Assembly (NCBI RefSeq): GCF_001591365.1
Contig: NZ_BCUT01000007.1
Location: 558,001 to 622,000, forward strand
Origin: Variovorax paradoxus NBRC 15149
GTDB taxonomy: Bacteria; Pseudomonadota; Gammaproteobacteria; Burkholderiales; Burkholderiaceae_C
Direction: 5' to 3'
DNA length: 64,000 bases
Shown: positions 18,652-26,862 of the stretch, in pieces
Numbering within the stretch: the first letter of the stretch is position 1
How the letters are laid out: each line of letters opens with the position of its first letter
Made by a program: the position numbers and the translations under genes
The notes under the pieces: generated by a model
Seen by the model: the letters and a program-made list of their open reading frames with translations, nothing else
What the model was told of the DNA's origin: nothing
Databases searched by the model: none

Positions 18652-19683
18652 ATGACTGCACAGGCATTGATCGACACCGCCCGGGCGCTGGTCGCCGGCG
18701 ACAAGGGCTTGCTCGCGATGGACGAGAGCAACGCCACCTGCCACAAGCGCTTCGCCAAACTGGGCATTCCGCAGACCGAGGACGCGCGGCGCGACTGGCG
18801 CGAGTTGATCGTCACCGCGCCGAACCTCGGCGCGTCCATCAGCGGCGCCATCCTCTTCGACGAAACCATCCGCCAGCGGACGAAATCGGGCGCGTCCTTC
18901 GTCTCGGTGCTCAGCGGCGCGGGCATCATTCCGGGCATCAAGGTCGACACCGGCGCGAAGCCGCTGGCGGGCCACCCCGGGGAGACAGTCACCGAAGGCC
19001 TGGACGGCCTGCGCGAACGGCTGGCCGAATATGCCGGCATGGGCGCGCGCTTCGCCAAATGGCGCGGCGTCATCACGCCCGGCCCCGGCCTGCCCAGCCG
19101 TGCATGCATCGAGGTCAACGCCCATGCGCTGGCCCGCTACGCAGCCTTGTGCCAGGAGGCCGGGCTTGTCCCCATCGTCGAGCCCGAGGTGCTGATGGAA
19201 GGCGGCCATTCCCTCGCGCGCTGCGCGGAAATTACCGAGGAGACGCTGCATGCGGTGTTCGCCCAGCTGCGCCTGCAGGGCGTGCTGCTCGAAGGCATGC
19301 TGCTGAAGCCCAACATGGTGCTGCCCGGGCAGGACAGCCCGAAGCAGGAGAGCGTGGAAGAAGTCGCCGGCGCCACGGTGTCGTGCCTGCGGCGCACCGT
19401 GCCCGCGGCCGTGCCGGGCGTTGCCTTCCTGTCGGGCGGGCAGTCGGCGCAGCTGGCATCGGCCCGGTTGAATGCCATGAATGCGAGAGCCGGTTCGCGC
19501 CTGCCGTGGGCGCTGGCGTTTTCGTATTCGCGCGCGGTCCAGCAGCCGGCGCTCGACGCCTGGAAGGGCGACGCCGCCAACATTGCCGTGGCGCAGCAGG
19601 CGCTGGTGCACCGTGCCCGCTGCAACCAGGCTGCGCGCCGCGGCGCCTACGATGCGCGGGCCGATGCGCCGGTGCCCGGCTGA
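18652..19683 (+). CDS. Class I fructose-bisphosphate aldolase
   Basis: 343-residue Schiff-base aldolase cleaving fructose 1,6-bisphosphate to the two triose phosphates. Features: KGLLAMDESNATCHKRF near residue 20, ILFDETIRQ, GIIPGIKVDTGAKPL, KWRGVITPG, GLVPIVEPEVLMEGGHS and Lys219 in EGMLLKPNMVLPG, the residue that forms the imine; FLSGGQSAQLASARLNAMN binds phosphate. It resembles animal-type class I enzymes rather than DhnA. It is downstream of the FAD oxidoreductase and converges with msrA, 6 bases between stops. Confidence 0.93.
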   Translation: MTAQALIDTARALVAGDKGLLAMDESNATCHKRFAKLGIPQTEDARRDWRELIVTAPNLGASISGAILFDETIRQRTKSGASFVSVLSGAGIIPGIKVDTGAKPLAGHPGETVTEGLDGLRERLAEYAGMGARFAKWRGVITPGPGLPSRACIEVNAHALARYAALCQEAGLVPIVEPEVLMEGGHSLARCAEITEETLHAVFAQLRLQGVLLEGMLLKPNMVLPGQDSPKQESVEEVAGATVSCLRRTVPAAVPGVAFLSGGQSAQLASARLNAMNARAGSRLPWALAFSYSRAVQQPALDAWKGDAANIAVAQQALVHRARCNQAARRGAYDARADAPVPG

Positions 19684-19689
19684 GGGGCT

Positions 19690-20391
19690 TCAGCCGCCCT
19701 TTGCCGCATTCACCAGCACCGGCGTCGGCCGGTAGCTTTCGGGAAAGAGCTTCTTCAGGTCGTCGATCTTGGGCAGGTCGTTGAACACGATGTACTCGTG
19801 GCTCGGATGGCGCGTGAGGAAGTCCTGGTGGTAGGCCTCGGCCGCATAGAAGGGCTTCGACATTTCGATGGTGGTGGCCAACTGCCTGTTGAAGGTCTTC
19901 GCCTGGTTCAGCTGCGCGATGTAGGCCTTCGCAACGCGGGCCTGTTCAGGGTTCTCGGCAAAAACGGTGGAGCGGTACTGAGGGCCGACGTCCGGCCCTT
20001 GCCGGTTGAACTGGGTCGGATCGTGCGCCACCGAGAAATAGATCTGCAGCAGCTTGCCGTAGCTGATCTGCCGCGGGTCGTAGGTGATGCGCACCGCCTC
20101 GGCATGGCCGGTGCGGCCCGAGCCCACGTCCTCGTAGCGCGCCGTCTTGGCGTCGCCGCCGGCGTAGCCCGACACGGCGTTGTTCACGCCCTTGACGCGC
20201 TGGAACACGCCCTGCACGCCCCAGAAGCAGCCGCCGGCGAACACGGCGGTGTCGTACTTCAGGGTGGGCGGGGCGGCGAGGTCGACCGCGGCCGCCGGCA
20301 CGCGCCGGGCCGGCTCTGCGACCGAAGGTGCGGCATGCCAGGCCAGCGCCGCGGCGGCGAGCATGCCTGCGGTGAGTGCGGGGAATCTCAT
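19690..20391 (-). CDS. msrA: Periplasmic peptide-methionine (S)-S-oxide reductase MsrA
   Basis: Repairs methionine-S-sulfoxide in proteins. The catalytic motif FAGGCFWGVQG places Cys55 as nucleophile, followed by GVNNAVSGYAGG, GHAEAVRITYDP and AAEAYHQDF. Residues 1-25 form a Sec signal (MRFPALTAGMLAAAALAWHA), so this copy acts in the periplasm, unlike the usual cytosolic MsrA. Start at 20391 chosen for that signal; 16 upstream codons are not signal-like. It lies 92 bases beyond the MXKDX gene on the same strand, in a cluster devoted to methionine oxidation. Confidence 0.94.
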   Translation of the reverse strand: MRFPALTAGMLAAAALAWHAAPSVAEPARRVPAAAVDLAAPPTLKYDTAVFAGGCFWGVQGVFQRVKGVNNAVSGYAGGDAKTARYEDVGSGRTGHAEAVRITYDPRQISYGKLLQIYFSVAHDPTQFNRQGPDVGPQYRSTVFAENPEQARVAKAYIAQLNQAKTFNRQLATTIEMSKPFYAAEAYHQDFLTRHPSHEYIVFNDLPKIDDLKKLFPESYRPTPVLVNAAKGG

Positions 20392-20483
20392 GTGCTGTCC
20401 TTGAAGGAGGCTTGGAGGCCAGGCCGGTGGAAGCGACATTGCCGCCGATTGCGGCGGGCGTCAATGCCGCGTACCCCTGCTGC

Positions 20484-20735
20484 TTACTTCTTCATCTCGT
20501 CCTTGCCCATCGCGTCCTTGGACATGCCGTCCTTCTTCATGCCGTCCTTGGACATGCCGTCTTTCTTCATGCCGTCCTTGGACATGGCGTCCTTCGCCAT
20601 CGAATCCTTCTTCATGCCGTCCTTGGCCATGGAATCCTTGGCCATGCCGTCCTTCGCCATGTCGTCGGCGGCGAAGGCCGAGGCGCCGGCAAAGGCGATG
20701 CAGGTTGCGAACAGGGTTGCAGTGAGCTTGTTCAT
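20484..20735 (-). CDS. Met-rich pentapeptide MXKDX repeat protein (MrpX-like)
   Basis: 83 residues. A Sec signal (MNKLTATLFATCIAFAGASAFA) is followed by ADD and eleven tandem five-residue units of the form M-[AKSG]-K-D-[GSAE], ending MKK. The mature protein is nearly only Met, Lys, Asp and small residues, with Met every fifth position. This is the pentapeptide MXKDX family. In Azospira a comparable Met-rich periplasmic peptide (MrpX) is oxidised by hypochlorite and reduced again by a YedY-type enzyme. Here the YedY-like gene is just upstream and msrA just downstream on the same strand, so the same sacrificial role is likely. Start at 20735 defines the signal. Confidence 0.88.
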   Translation of the reverse strand: MNKLTATLFATCIAFAGASAFAADDMAKDGMAKDSMAKDGMKKDSMAKDAMSKDGMKKDGMSKDGMKKDGMSKDAMGKDEMKK

Positions 20736-20837
20736 TCGGAATCTTCCAGTTGAGGTTTCATTTTCAAGAGAATGGCGCGGTCCCACTGGGAACACGGCCT
20801 CGCGCTTTCATCGGCAGTCGAGCCGCACGGGTGCGGC

Positions 20838-21629
20838 TCAGCTCCCTCCGAACCAGTTGTAGCCCTGGTCTTCCCAGTAGCCACCGGAATAGGTGTTGGT
20901 GACGAACATCGCCTTGATGTGCTTGGGGTTCTTGTAGCCAAGCTTGGTCGGCATCCGCAGCTTCATCGGAAAGCCGTACTTGGGCGGCAGGGGCTGGCCG
21001 TCGTAGCTGAGCGTGAGCAGCGTCTGCGGGTGCAGCGCGGTCGGCATGTCGATGCTGGTGTAGTAGTCGTCGGCGCACTTGAAGCCGACATACCTGGCGG
21101 TGGTGTCCGCGCCGATGCGGCGCAGGAAGTCCGCAAAGCGCACGCCGCCCCACTTGCCGATCGCGCTCCAGCCCTCGACGCAGATGTGGCGCGTGACCTG
21201 GTCGTGCTGCGGCATGGCGCGCAGCTCGGCCAGTGTCCAGCTGCGCCTGTCGGCGACCATGCCTGTCACTTCGAGCTTGTAGCCGGCCTCGTCGACCTCG
21301 CGGACCTCGTCCTCGCCGTAGTAGGCATTGAACGGAAAGGGCCGGGTGATCATCGATTCCGGGTAGGTTTCGGCGAGCTGCGTCGGGCTGAAAATGAGGC
21401 CCTGCACCTTGTCATTGAAGCGCGAGATCTTCGAGAGCGCCGCTTCCACATGGCTGTCGTCGCTGATGCTGCATCCCGTAAGCAGCGAAAGGCCGCCGAG
21501 CGTCAGCGAGCGCTGCAGGAAGGCGCGGCGCGCGGGCTGGTCGAGCTGCTTCGCGATCAGTGTGCGGGCCTCGCGCACCACGGCGTCGGCATCGACGCCG
21601 GTCATCTTTGGGGCTTTGAAGATTCTCAT
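20838..21629 (-). CDS. Molybdopterin-dependent MsrP/YedY-like oxidoreductase
   Basis: 263-residue sulfite-oxidase-fold enzyme. RHICVEGWSAIGKWGGV contains Cys150, the expected molybdenum ligand (compare the E. coli MsrP CVEAWS). GFKCADDYYTSIDM and GYKNPKHIKAMFVTN follow, and the C-terminus GYWEDQGYNWFGGS is family-typical. A twin-arginine motif RRAFLQRS at residues 34-41 precedes a hydrophobic run ending LLTGC, a possible lipobox at Cys53, so it may be a Tat-exported lipoprotein. Its start lies one base after the stop of the cytochrome b gene, which probably supplies electrons. Function: reduction of methionine sulfoxide in periplasmic targets, inferred. Confidence 0.88.
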   Translation of the reverse strand: MRIFKAPKMTGVDADAVVREARTLIAKQLDQPARRAFLQRSLTLGGLSLLTGCSISDDSHVEAALSKISRFNDKVQGLIFSPTQLAETYPESMITRPFPFNAYYGEDEVREVDEAGYKLEVTGMVADRRSWTLAELRAMPQHDQVTRHICVEGWSAIGKWGGVRFADFLRRIGADTTARYVGFKCADDYYTSIDMPTALHPQTLLTLSYDGQPLPPKYGFPMKLRMPTKLGYKNPKHIKAMFVTNTYSGGYWEDQGYNWFGGS

Positions 21630-21630
21630 A

Positions 21631-22263
21631 TCAGGCTTTTGGCGCGCGGCCGCGGATCATGGTGAGAAGGGTGCGGGGCACCAGCGCCACCATCACCAGG
21701 TGTAGGGCGACGAAGGCGATCAGCGAGGCCATGCCGAAGAAGTGGATGCGGCGCGCAAATTCGTAGCCGCCCAGCAAGTCGCGCAGCACGGCGAACTGCA
21801 CGGACTTCCACAGCACGAGGCCCGAAAGCACGATCACGGCGATGTCGAGCATCACGAACAGGTAGGCCAGCTTCTGCACGCTGTTGTAGCGGCGCGGGTC
21901 GGCATGCGAGAGCCGGCCCTTGAGCGCGGCCAGCGCGTCGTGCCAGACACCGGCCGGCGTGACCGGAAAGAACCTGGCGGCCAGCCGGCCGCTCGCGATG
22001 TTGATCGCCAGGTAGACCAAGCCATTGAACACCAGCAGCCACATGGCCGCGAAATGCCATTGCAGCGCACCGCCGAGCCAGCCGCCCAGCGTCACCGCGC
22101 CCGGAAAGCGGAATTCAAAGAGGGGCGATGCGTTGTAGATGCGCCAGCCGCTCGTCACCAGCACCAGCACCGCAAGGGCATTGAGCCAGTGCGTGATGCG
22201 CATCCACAGCGGGTGGATGGGGCGGGCATCGGGTGCGGTGCTTGCGATGGCGGTGCTGGTCAT
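21631..22263 (-). CDS. Membrane cytochrome b (YedZ1-like) electron donor
   Basis: 210-residue b-type cytochrome with about four membrane segments. His residues that may bind heme are in HPLWMRITHWLNALAVLVLVTSGWRIYN (residues 17-44), GALQWHFAAMWLLVFNG, and RRIHFFGMASLIAFVALHLVMV, a pattern of the cytochrome b561/formate-dehydrogenase gamma type rather than MsrQ. The start at 22263 leaves a short cytoplasmic N-terminus. It is the first gene of the leftward group with the MsrP-like enzyme and is divergent from the two-component system with 97 bases between starts. Likely passes quinol electrons to the MsrP-like enzyme. Confidence 0.86.
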   Translation of the reverse strand: MTSTAIASTAPDARPIHPLWMRITHWLNALAVLVLVTSGWRIYNASPLFEFRFPGAVTLGGWLGGALQWHFAAMWLLVFNGLVYLAINIASGRLAARFFPVTPAGVWHDALAALKGRLSHADPRRYNSVQKLAYLFVMLDIAVIVLSGLVLWKSVQFAVLRDLLGGYEFARRIHFFGMASLIAFVALHLVMVALVPRTLLTMIRGRAPKA

Positions 22264-22360
22264 GGAGCCGATTCTTGGGCGCACCCCATGGCCGATTCAT
22301 CACGCAGAGTTCAATTAATCGTGATAACTCCGAAAGCCGGTTGGCGGGACAATCGGTGCC

Positions 22361-23089
22361 ATGGACACTGCCAAACGCGTGCTGATCGTCGAGGACGACG
22401 CCCACATCGCCGAACTGCTGCGCATGCACCTGCGCGACGAAGGCTATGTGATCGAACACGCCGCGGACGGCCACGCGGGCCTGCGCGAACTGGAGCGCGG
22501 CCATTGGGACGCGCTGGTGCTCGACCTGATGCTGCCCGGCGTGGACGGCCTCGAGATCTGCCGCCGCGCCCGCGCCATGGCGCGCTATACGCCGATCATC
22601 ATCATCAGCGCACGGTCGAGCGAGGTGCACCGCATCCTTGGCCTGGAGCTGGGCGCCGACGACTACCTGGCCAAGCCCTTCTCGGTGCTGGAACTCGTGG
22701 CGCGCGTCAAGGCGCTGCTGCGGCGCACCGATGCGCTGGCGCGCAATGCCCGCCTGGAGTCGGGCAGCCTCACGCTGGGCAACCTGGACATCGATCCTGT
22801 GGCGCGCGAGGTGCGCGTCGATGCCAGGCTGATCGAGCTCACGCCGCGCGAGTTCGACCTGCTGTACTTCTTTGCGCGCCATCCGGGCAAGGTGTTCTCG
22901 CGGCTCGACCTGCTCAACCAGGTCTGGGGCTACCAGCACGACGGCTACGAGCACACGGTCAACACGCACATCAACCGGCTGCGCACCAAGGTCGAGGCCG
23001 ATCCGGCCGAGCCGCGGCGCATCCTGACCGTCTGGGGGCGGGGCTACAAGCTCTCGCCCACCGGAGCCGGCGAGGAAGGGGGCGCGTGA
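22361..23089 (+). CDS. OmpR-family response regulator
   Basis: 242 residues: receiver domain with acidic pocket EDD (11-13), phospho-acceptor Asp55 in ALVLDLMLPG and Lys in DDYLAKPFSVLEL, then a winged helix (about 140-235: ITL-type start LGNLDIDPVAREV, LTPREFDLLYFFARHPGKVFSR, HTVNTHINRLRTKVE). Its stop overlaps the kinase start by one base (TGATG). Divergent from the cytochrome b-MsrP-like genes, which it may control, as E. coli HprR does for msrPQ. Confidence 0.93.
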   Translation: MDTAKRVLIVEDDAHIAELLRMHLRDEGYVIEHAADGHAGLRELERGHWDALVLDLMLPGVDGLEICRRARAMARYTPIIIISARSSEVHRILGLELGADDYLAKPFSVLELVARVKALLRRTDALARNARLESGSLTLGNLDIDPVAREVRVDARLIELTPREFDLLYFFARHPGKVFSRLDLLNQVWGYQHDGYEHTVNTHINRLRTKVEADPAEPRRILTVWGRGYKLSPTGAGEEGGA

Positions 23090-24585
23090 TGGCCTGGGCC
23101 AGTTGGGCCACGCTCTCGCGCCGCCTCTCGGTGGTGTTCGCGCTGCTGCTGCTGGCCTGCTGCGGCGCCTCGGCCTGGCTGCAGGTGCGCGCGAGCGGGC
23201 TGCACGGGCAGGAGGTGGTGCAGCGCCTGTCGATGGGGCTGGCGGCGCACATCGCCGAGAACTCGGAGCTGATGCGCCCCGGCGGCCTCAACCAGGCCGC
23301 GGTGAAGGACCTGTTCGACAAGCTGATGGCGGTCAACCCCGCCGTGGAGGTCTACCTGCTGGGGCTGGACGGCCGCATCGAGGCCCAGGCCGCGCCGCCC
23401 GGGCACCTGAAGCGCGACCGTGTGGCACTGGAGCCGATCCGCAAGCTCCTGTCGGGTGCTGCGCTGCCCATCGTGGGCGACGATCCGCGCAGCGCGGATG
23501 CGGCCAAGGTGTTCAGCGCCGCGCCGCTCAAGGTGGGCGGACGGGATGCGGGTTATGTCTACGTGGTGCTGCAGGGCGAGGACTACGACGCGCTGGCGGC
23601 CAGGCTCGCGGCCGACAACCTCTTGCGCACCACGCTCTGGTCGATGGCGCTGGTGGCGTTGCTCGGCCTCATTGCGGGCCTGGCGGCGTTCCGGCTCATC
23701 ACGCGGCCGCTGCGCGAGTTGACCCAGGCCGTCAAGCGCTTCGAGACCGAAGGCCCGGCTTCGCCCGGGGGCGAGGCGCCCACCCTTGCGCGGCTCTCGC
23801 GCGGCGGCGACGAGATCGCGCTGCTGGGCCAGGCCTTCACGCAGATGACGCGCCGCATCGCCGAGCAATGGCGCGAACTCACGCTTTCGGACCAGCAGCG
23901 CCGCGAGCTCTTCGCCAACATCTCGCACGACCTGCGCACGCCGCTCACTTCACTGCACGGCTATCTCGAAACCCTGCTGCTCAAGGCCGGCTCGCTGAGC
24001 GAAGAGGAGCGCCGGCGCTACCTGGAAATCGCGCTCGGCCAGAGCCGCAAGGTGGGCCGGCTCGCACAGGAGCTGTTCGAACTGGCGCGGCTCGAATACG
24101 GCGTGGTCAAGCCCGAGAAGGAGAACTTCGCGCTGGCCGATCTCGTGCAGGACGTGTTCCAGAAATTCGAACTCGCGGCCGAGGCGCGCCACCAGCAGCT
24201 CAGGCCCGACATCGCGCCGGGCCTGCCGGTGGTGTCGGCCGACCTCGGGATGATCGAGCGCGTGCTGACCAACCTGCTGGACAACGCCATCCGCCACACG
24301 CCGGCCGGCGGCCAGATCGAGGTGCAGCTGCGGCCCGCCAGCTCGGGCGTGGCGGTGCAGGTGAGCGACACGGGCCCGGGCATTCCGGGCGAGCTGCAGA
24401 AGGGGCTCTTCGTGCGCCCGGTGTTCTTGAGCGGGGCGCGCAGCGACGGTTCCGGCAGCGGCGGGCTGGGCCTGGTGATCGTGCAGCGCATCCTGCAGCT
24501 GCACGGCAGCGACATCCGGCTCGTGCAGCAGCCCGACAAGGGGGCGGTGTTCCGCTTTCAGCTAGGCGGCGCCACGGCCGCCTGA
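23089..24585 (+). CDS. Membrane sensor histidine kinase
   Basis: 498 residues. Two membrane helices (about 13-31 and 180-200) flank a periplasmic sensor of roughly 150 residues. A HAMP region starts at FRLITRPLRELTQAVKRFE, the DHp box ANISHDLRTPLTSLHGYLETLL has His280, and the ATPase domain shows NLLDNAIRHTPAGG, VSDTGPGIP and GSGSGGLGLVIVQRIL. Cys24-Cys25 in the first helix are the only visible thiols near the membrane. The signal is unknown; the adjacent MsrP-like/MrpX-like genes suggest oxidant or envelope stress. Downstream, the stop region forms a small hairpin with the convergent gene. Confidence 0.92.
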   Translation: MAWASWATLSRRLSVVFALLLLACCGASAWLQVRASGLHGQEVVQRLSMGLAAHIAENSELMRPGGLNQAAVKDLFDKLMAVNPAVEVYLLGLDGRIEAQAAPPGHLKRDRVALEPIRKLLSGAALPIVGDDPRSADAAKVFSAAPLKVGGRDAGYVYVVLQGEDYDALAARLAADNLLRTTLWSMALVALLGLIAGLAAFRLITRPLRELTQAVKRFETEGPASPGGEAPTLARLSRGGDEIALLGQAFTQMTRRIAEQWRELTLSDQQRRELFANISHDLRTPLTSLHGYLETLLLKAGSLSEEERRRYLEIALGQSRKVGRLAQELFELARLEYGVVKPEKENFALADLVQDVFQKFELAAEARHQQLRPDIAPGLPVVSADLGMIERVLTNLLDNAIRHTPAGGQIEVQLRPASSGVAVQVSDTGPGIPGELQKGLFVRPVFLSGARSDGSGSGGLGLVIVQRILQLHGSDIRLVQQPDKGAVFRFQLGGATAA

Positions 24586-24597
24586 AGCGCCTCAGGC
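24580..24597. terminator. Short hairpin across the convergent stops
   Basis: GCCTGA (24580-24585) pairs with TCAGGC (24592-24597) around a 6-base loop and contains both stop codons. There is no T-run, so termination is only possible. Confidence 0.3.
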
Positions 24598-25080
24598 TTC
24601 GGGGCCGACGTGCCGGTTCAGCCGCTCGATGAGCCCCGGCAGGTCGAAGCCCTGCGACGCCACCGACCTGGGCAGCGCATGGAAGAGGCGCGGCATCAGG
24701 TAGATGAGCACGAAGCGGTCGTCCTGCCGCCACTTGAGCACGTTCGCCCAGACGATCCGGCTCTCGCCGTGCGGGGCGCGAAGGCGCAGTGCGTCGTCCA
24801 GCAGCTCCGCAGAAAACTCTTCGCGGATCGCCTTGTACTTGCGGTAGTGCCGGCGGGCCGTCATCGGCATGACGAAAACGCGCATGGCCAGCAGCACGCC
24901 CGCGCCGCCGGCCAGGCCGCCCAGCGCGCTCGCCTGGACCTGCCGCGTGCCGAAGACCGCCGCCAGCACGAGCAGCACGGCCGCGGCCCCCAGGAGCCAG
25001 CGCGCTGTGCGCGGCAGGCGCGCGTAGAGCTTCATGGCGTCGACATAGTCGTCCTCGGAGATCCTGAATGTCGCGGTCAT
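24592..25080 (-). CDS. YcxB-like membrane protein of unknown function
   Basis: 162 residues with two adjacent membrane helices (about 27-45 and 50-72) and a C-terminal domain with the YcxB-family pattern: FSAELLDDALRLRAPHGESRIVWANVLKWRQDDRFVLIYL followed by FHALPRSVASQGFDLPGLIERL. No catalytic residues are evident, and the role of the family is unknown. It converges with the kinase gene. Start at 25080 gives MTATFRISEDDYVDAMKLYAR, typical for the family. Confidence 0.75.
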   Translation of the reverse strand: MTATFRISEDDYVDAMKLYARLPRTARWLLGAAAVLLVLAAVFGTRQVQASALGGLAGGAGVLLAMRVFVMPMTARRHYRKYKAIREEFSAELLDDALRLRAPHGESRIVWANVLKWRQDDRFVLIYLMPRLFHALPRSVASQGFDLPGLIERLNRHVGPEA

Positions 25081-25169
25081 CGTGCAGCGCTCGTGGGTGG
25101 CCTGTGGGTGGAGGCGATGCTACAGCGCGGGCGCCCAGCATCTGCCGATCCACCTGCCGGTCCCGCCGC

Positions 25170-26678
25170 TCAGGGCGGGCAGGGGCGTGCCGCGGCTGCG
25201 CCCGGACGCGTCGCCTTGCTGGTGGGGCTTTCGTCCAGCGTGCCGAGCGGGCGCGTGAACGTGCAGCCGTAGGCCGGGTCCGCCACCGTGGCCGCGGTGA
25301 CCACGTCGTCGCCCGCCGGCTTCACGCCGTCGCGCTCCCACTTGACCATCGCGTCGAAGGCCTCGACCTGTTCGGCGATCGTGAAGTCGCAGTGCGAGAT
25401 GCCGCGCACCGCGCGCTGCACCAGCCAGCCGCCGTTGCCCTTGGCCGCCACGCGCTGGTGGTAGATCTGCTCCATGCTGAAGGGCACGTACAGGTCGCCC
25501 AGCGTGTGCAGCGTGACCACCGGAATCCTGAACTCGCCATTGGCCTTGGGAATCCAGCGCAGGCCGTCGGTGCGCAGGCGGTTGGCATCGGCCGCCGCGG
25601 TCAGCTTGAGCACCGAGGTGTTCAGCGCCGTGGTGCCCGGCACGTCGCCGTCGATGGTGTAGGTGAAGCGGTTGGTGTCGAGCGTGCTCCGGTTCAGGAT
25701 GCCGTTGACCGTGCCATCGCTGCCGAACACGCCCCATACCGCTGCGAACGAGCCGCCCTGCGTGAAGCCCAGGTCGAACATCGGCCGCTCGCCGCCCGTG
25801 AGGTTCTTCACCACCGAGCCGAACTTCAGGCCGGTGGCCGTGGGCGTGCCTGGGAACGCGGTGTACAGCGTGCCCGTGACCTGCGCCCGGATGTCCAGCC
25901 AGTTGACGCTCGGATACTTGGGCAGCCCTGCCAGCGCCTGCGCGGCGACCTGCGCGCCCGCAAAGTAGTCGAACAGCTCGGTGTCGCCCATCACGCCGCA
26001 CATCGGCACCGCGCCGTGGTACTTCATCTTGTGGTTGGCGGTGGCGTAGGCCTCGTCCTCGATGGCTGCCGCCGTGATGTGGCCGCCCATCGAATGGCCC
26101 GTGATGTAGATCCTCGAAGGCGCCGCGAGCTCACGGCCGTTGGCCTTGGCGATGGCGTTGAACTGCAGGGCCAGCGCGTTGGTGTCTTCCACGCCCGCGC
26201 GCACGTCGTAGAAATTCTTGCTGTAGCTCGAGGCGGCCCAGGCGTAGCCGTTCTGGATCAGGAAGCGGCGGATGGAGGGGTTGTTCACCTGCAGCAGGTT
26301 GCTTTCGCCGGCGTAGCCATGCGCGTACATCACGAGCTTGCCGTTCCAGTTGGCGGGCACCTCGACGCGGTACTGCGCGCCGCCGAGCATGCCGGCCCAG
26401 CGGCTGGTGGTGGTGTTGTCGACGGCGTCGCTGGCGTCGGAGGCGAGCGCCGCGAACGTGGTGGCCGCGGGATCGGCGGGCGCGAAGGAGTTGCGGCTGT
26501 CCTGCAGGCGGGTTTCTTCGGGCGGCGGGGGAGGTGGAGGAGGCGGTGCCGGCGGCGCGGGTGCCGGCGCCGGCGGCAATGGCATGAAGGCAAAGCCGTT
26601 GCCGCCGCCGCCCCCGCCGCAGGAGGCGACGGCAAGGCTGGCTGCAAGGGCAAGAAATGTCAGGCGTGCGGAATGCAT
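25170..26678 (-). CDS. Secreted alpha/beta hydrolase lipoprotein with polyproline linker
   Basis: 502 residues. The signal (residues 1-19) ends in VASC, giving lipidation at Cys20. Then come a Gly run, a Pro/Ala linker at about 34-53, and the catalytic domain: VMYAHGYAGES (oxyanion region, about 117), nucleophile Ser196 in YITGHSMGGH, and late Asp/His candidates in LHTLGDLYVP and GISHCDF. The long linker would hold the enzyme away from the membrane. Substrate is unknown; esterase, lipase or polyester depolymerase are plausible. Neighbours give no clue. Confidence 0.82.
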   Translation of the reverse strand: MHSARLTFLALAASLAVASCGGGGGGNGFAFMPLPPAPAPAPPAPPPPPPPPPEETRLQDSRNSFAPADPAATTFAALASDASDAVDNTTTSRWAGMLGGAQYRVEVPANWNGKLVMYAHGYAGESNLLQVNNPSIRRFLIQNGYAWAASSYSKNFYDVRAGVEDTNALALQFNAIAKANGRELAAPSRIYITGHSMGGHITAAAIEDEAYATANHKMKYHGAVPMCGVMGDTELFDYFAGAQVAAQALAGLPKYPSVNWLDIRAQVTGTLYTAFPGTPTATGLKFGSVVKNLTGGERPMFDLGFTQGGSFAAVWGVFGSDGTVNGILNRSTLDTNRFTYTIDGDVPGTTALNTSVLKLTAAADANRLRTDGLRWIPKANGEFRIPVVTLHTLGDLYVPFSMEQIYHQRVAAKGNGGWLVQRAVRGISHCDFTIAEQVEAFDAMVKWERDGVKPAGDDVVTAATVADPAYGCTFTRPLGTLDESPTSKATRPGAAAARPCPP

Positions 26679-26862
26679 GGGATGTCTCTCTCCGTTCTTG
26701 TGTTGTTGGGAAGAAGCCCGGCGCAGCGCAGCCTCGCGCGGCCGTAGAGAACGACCGTGCTATTTCGCTGGACCGGCGGCGCAGCGTAGGGGCGTTGCCG
26801 GGCGCACCGGCCCGGGCTTTCCCGTAGCTGCTATCCCCTGCGCGACACCCGCGCGCGCTGCG

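Noticed and set aside
16443..19118. LysR gene as part of an 891-codon protein
   Set aside because: The extra 5' part runs antisense to the FAD oxidoreductase and aldolase; the LysR domain begins at 17336.
20484..20660. Tandem 15-base direct repeats suggesting CRISPR or a satellite
   Set aside because: They are the codons of the MXKDX pentapeptides in a gene with a signal peptide; units are contiguous with no spacers.
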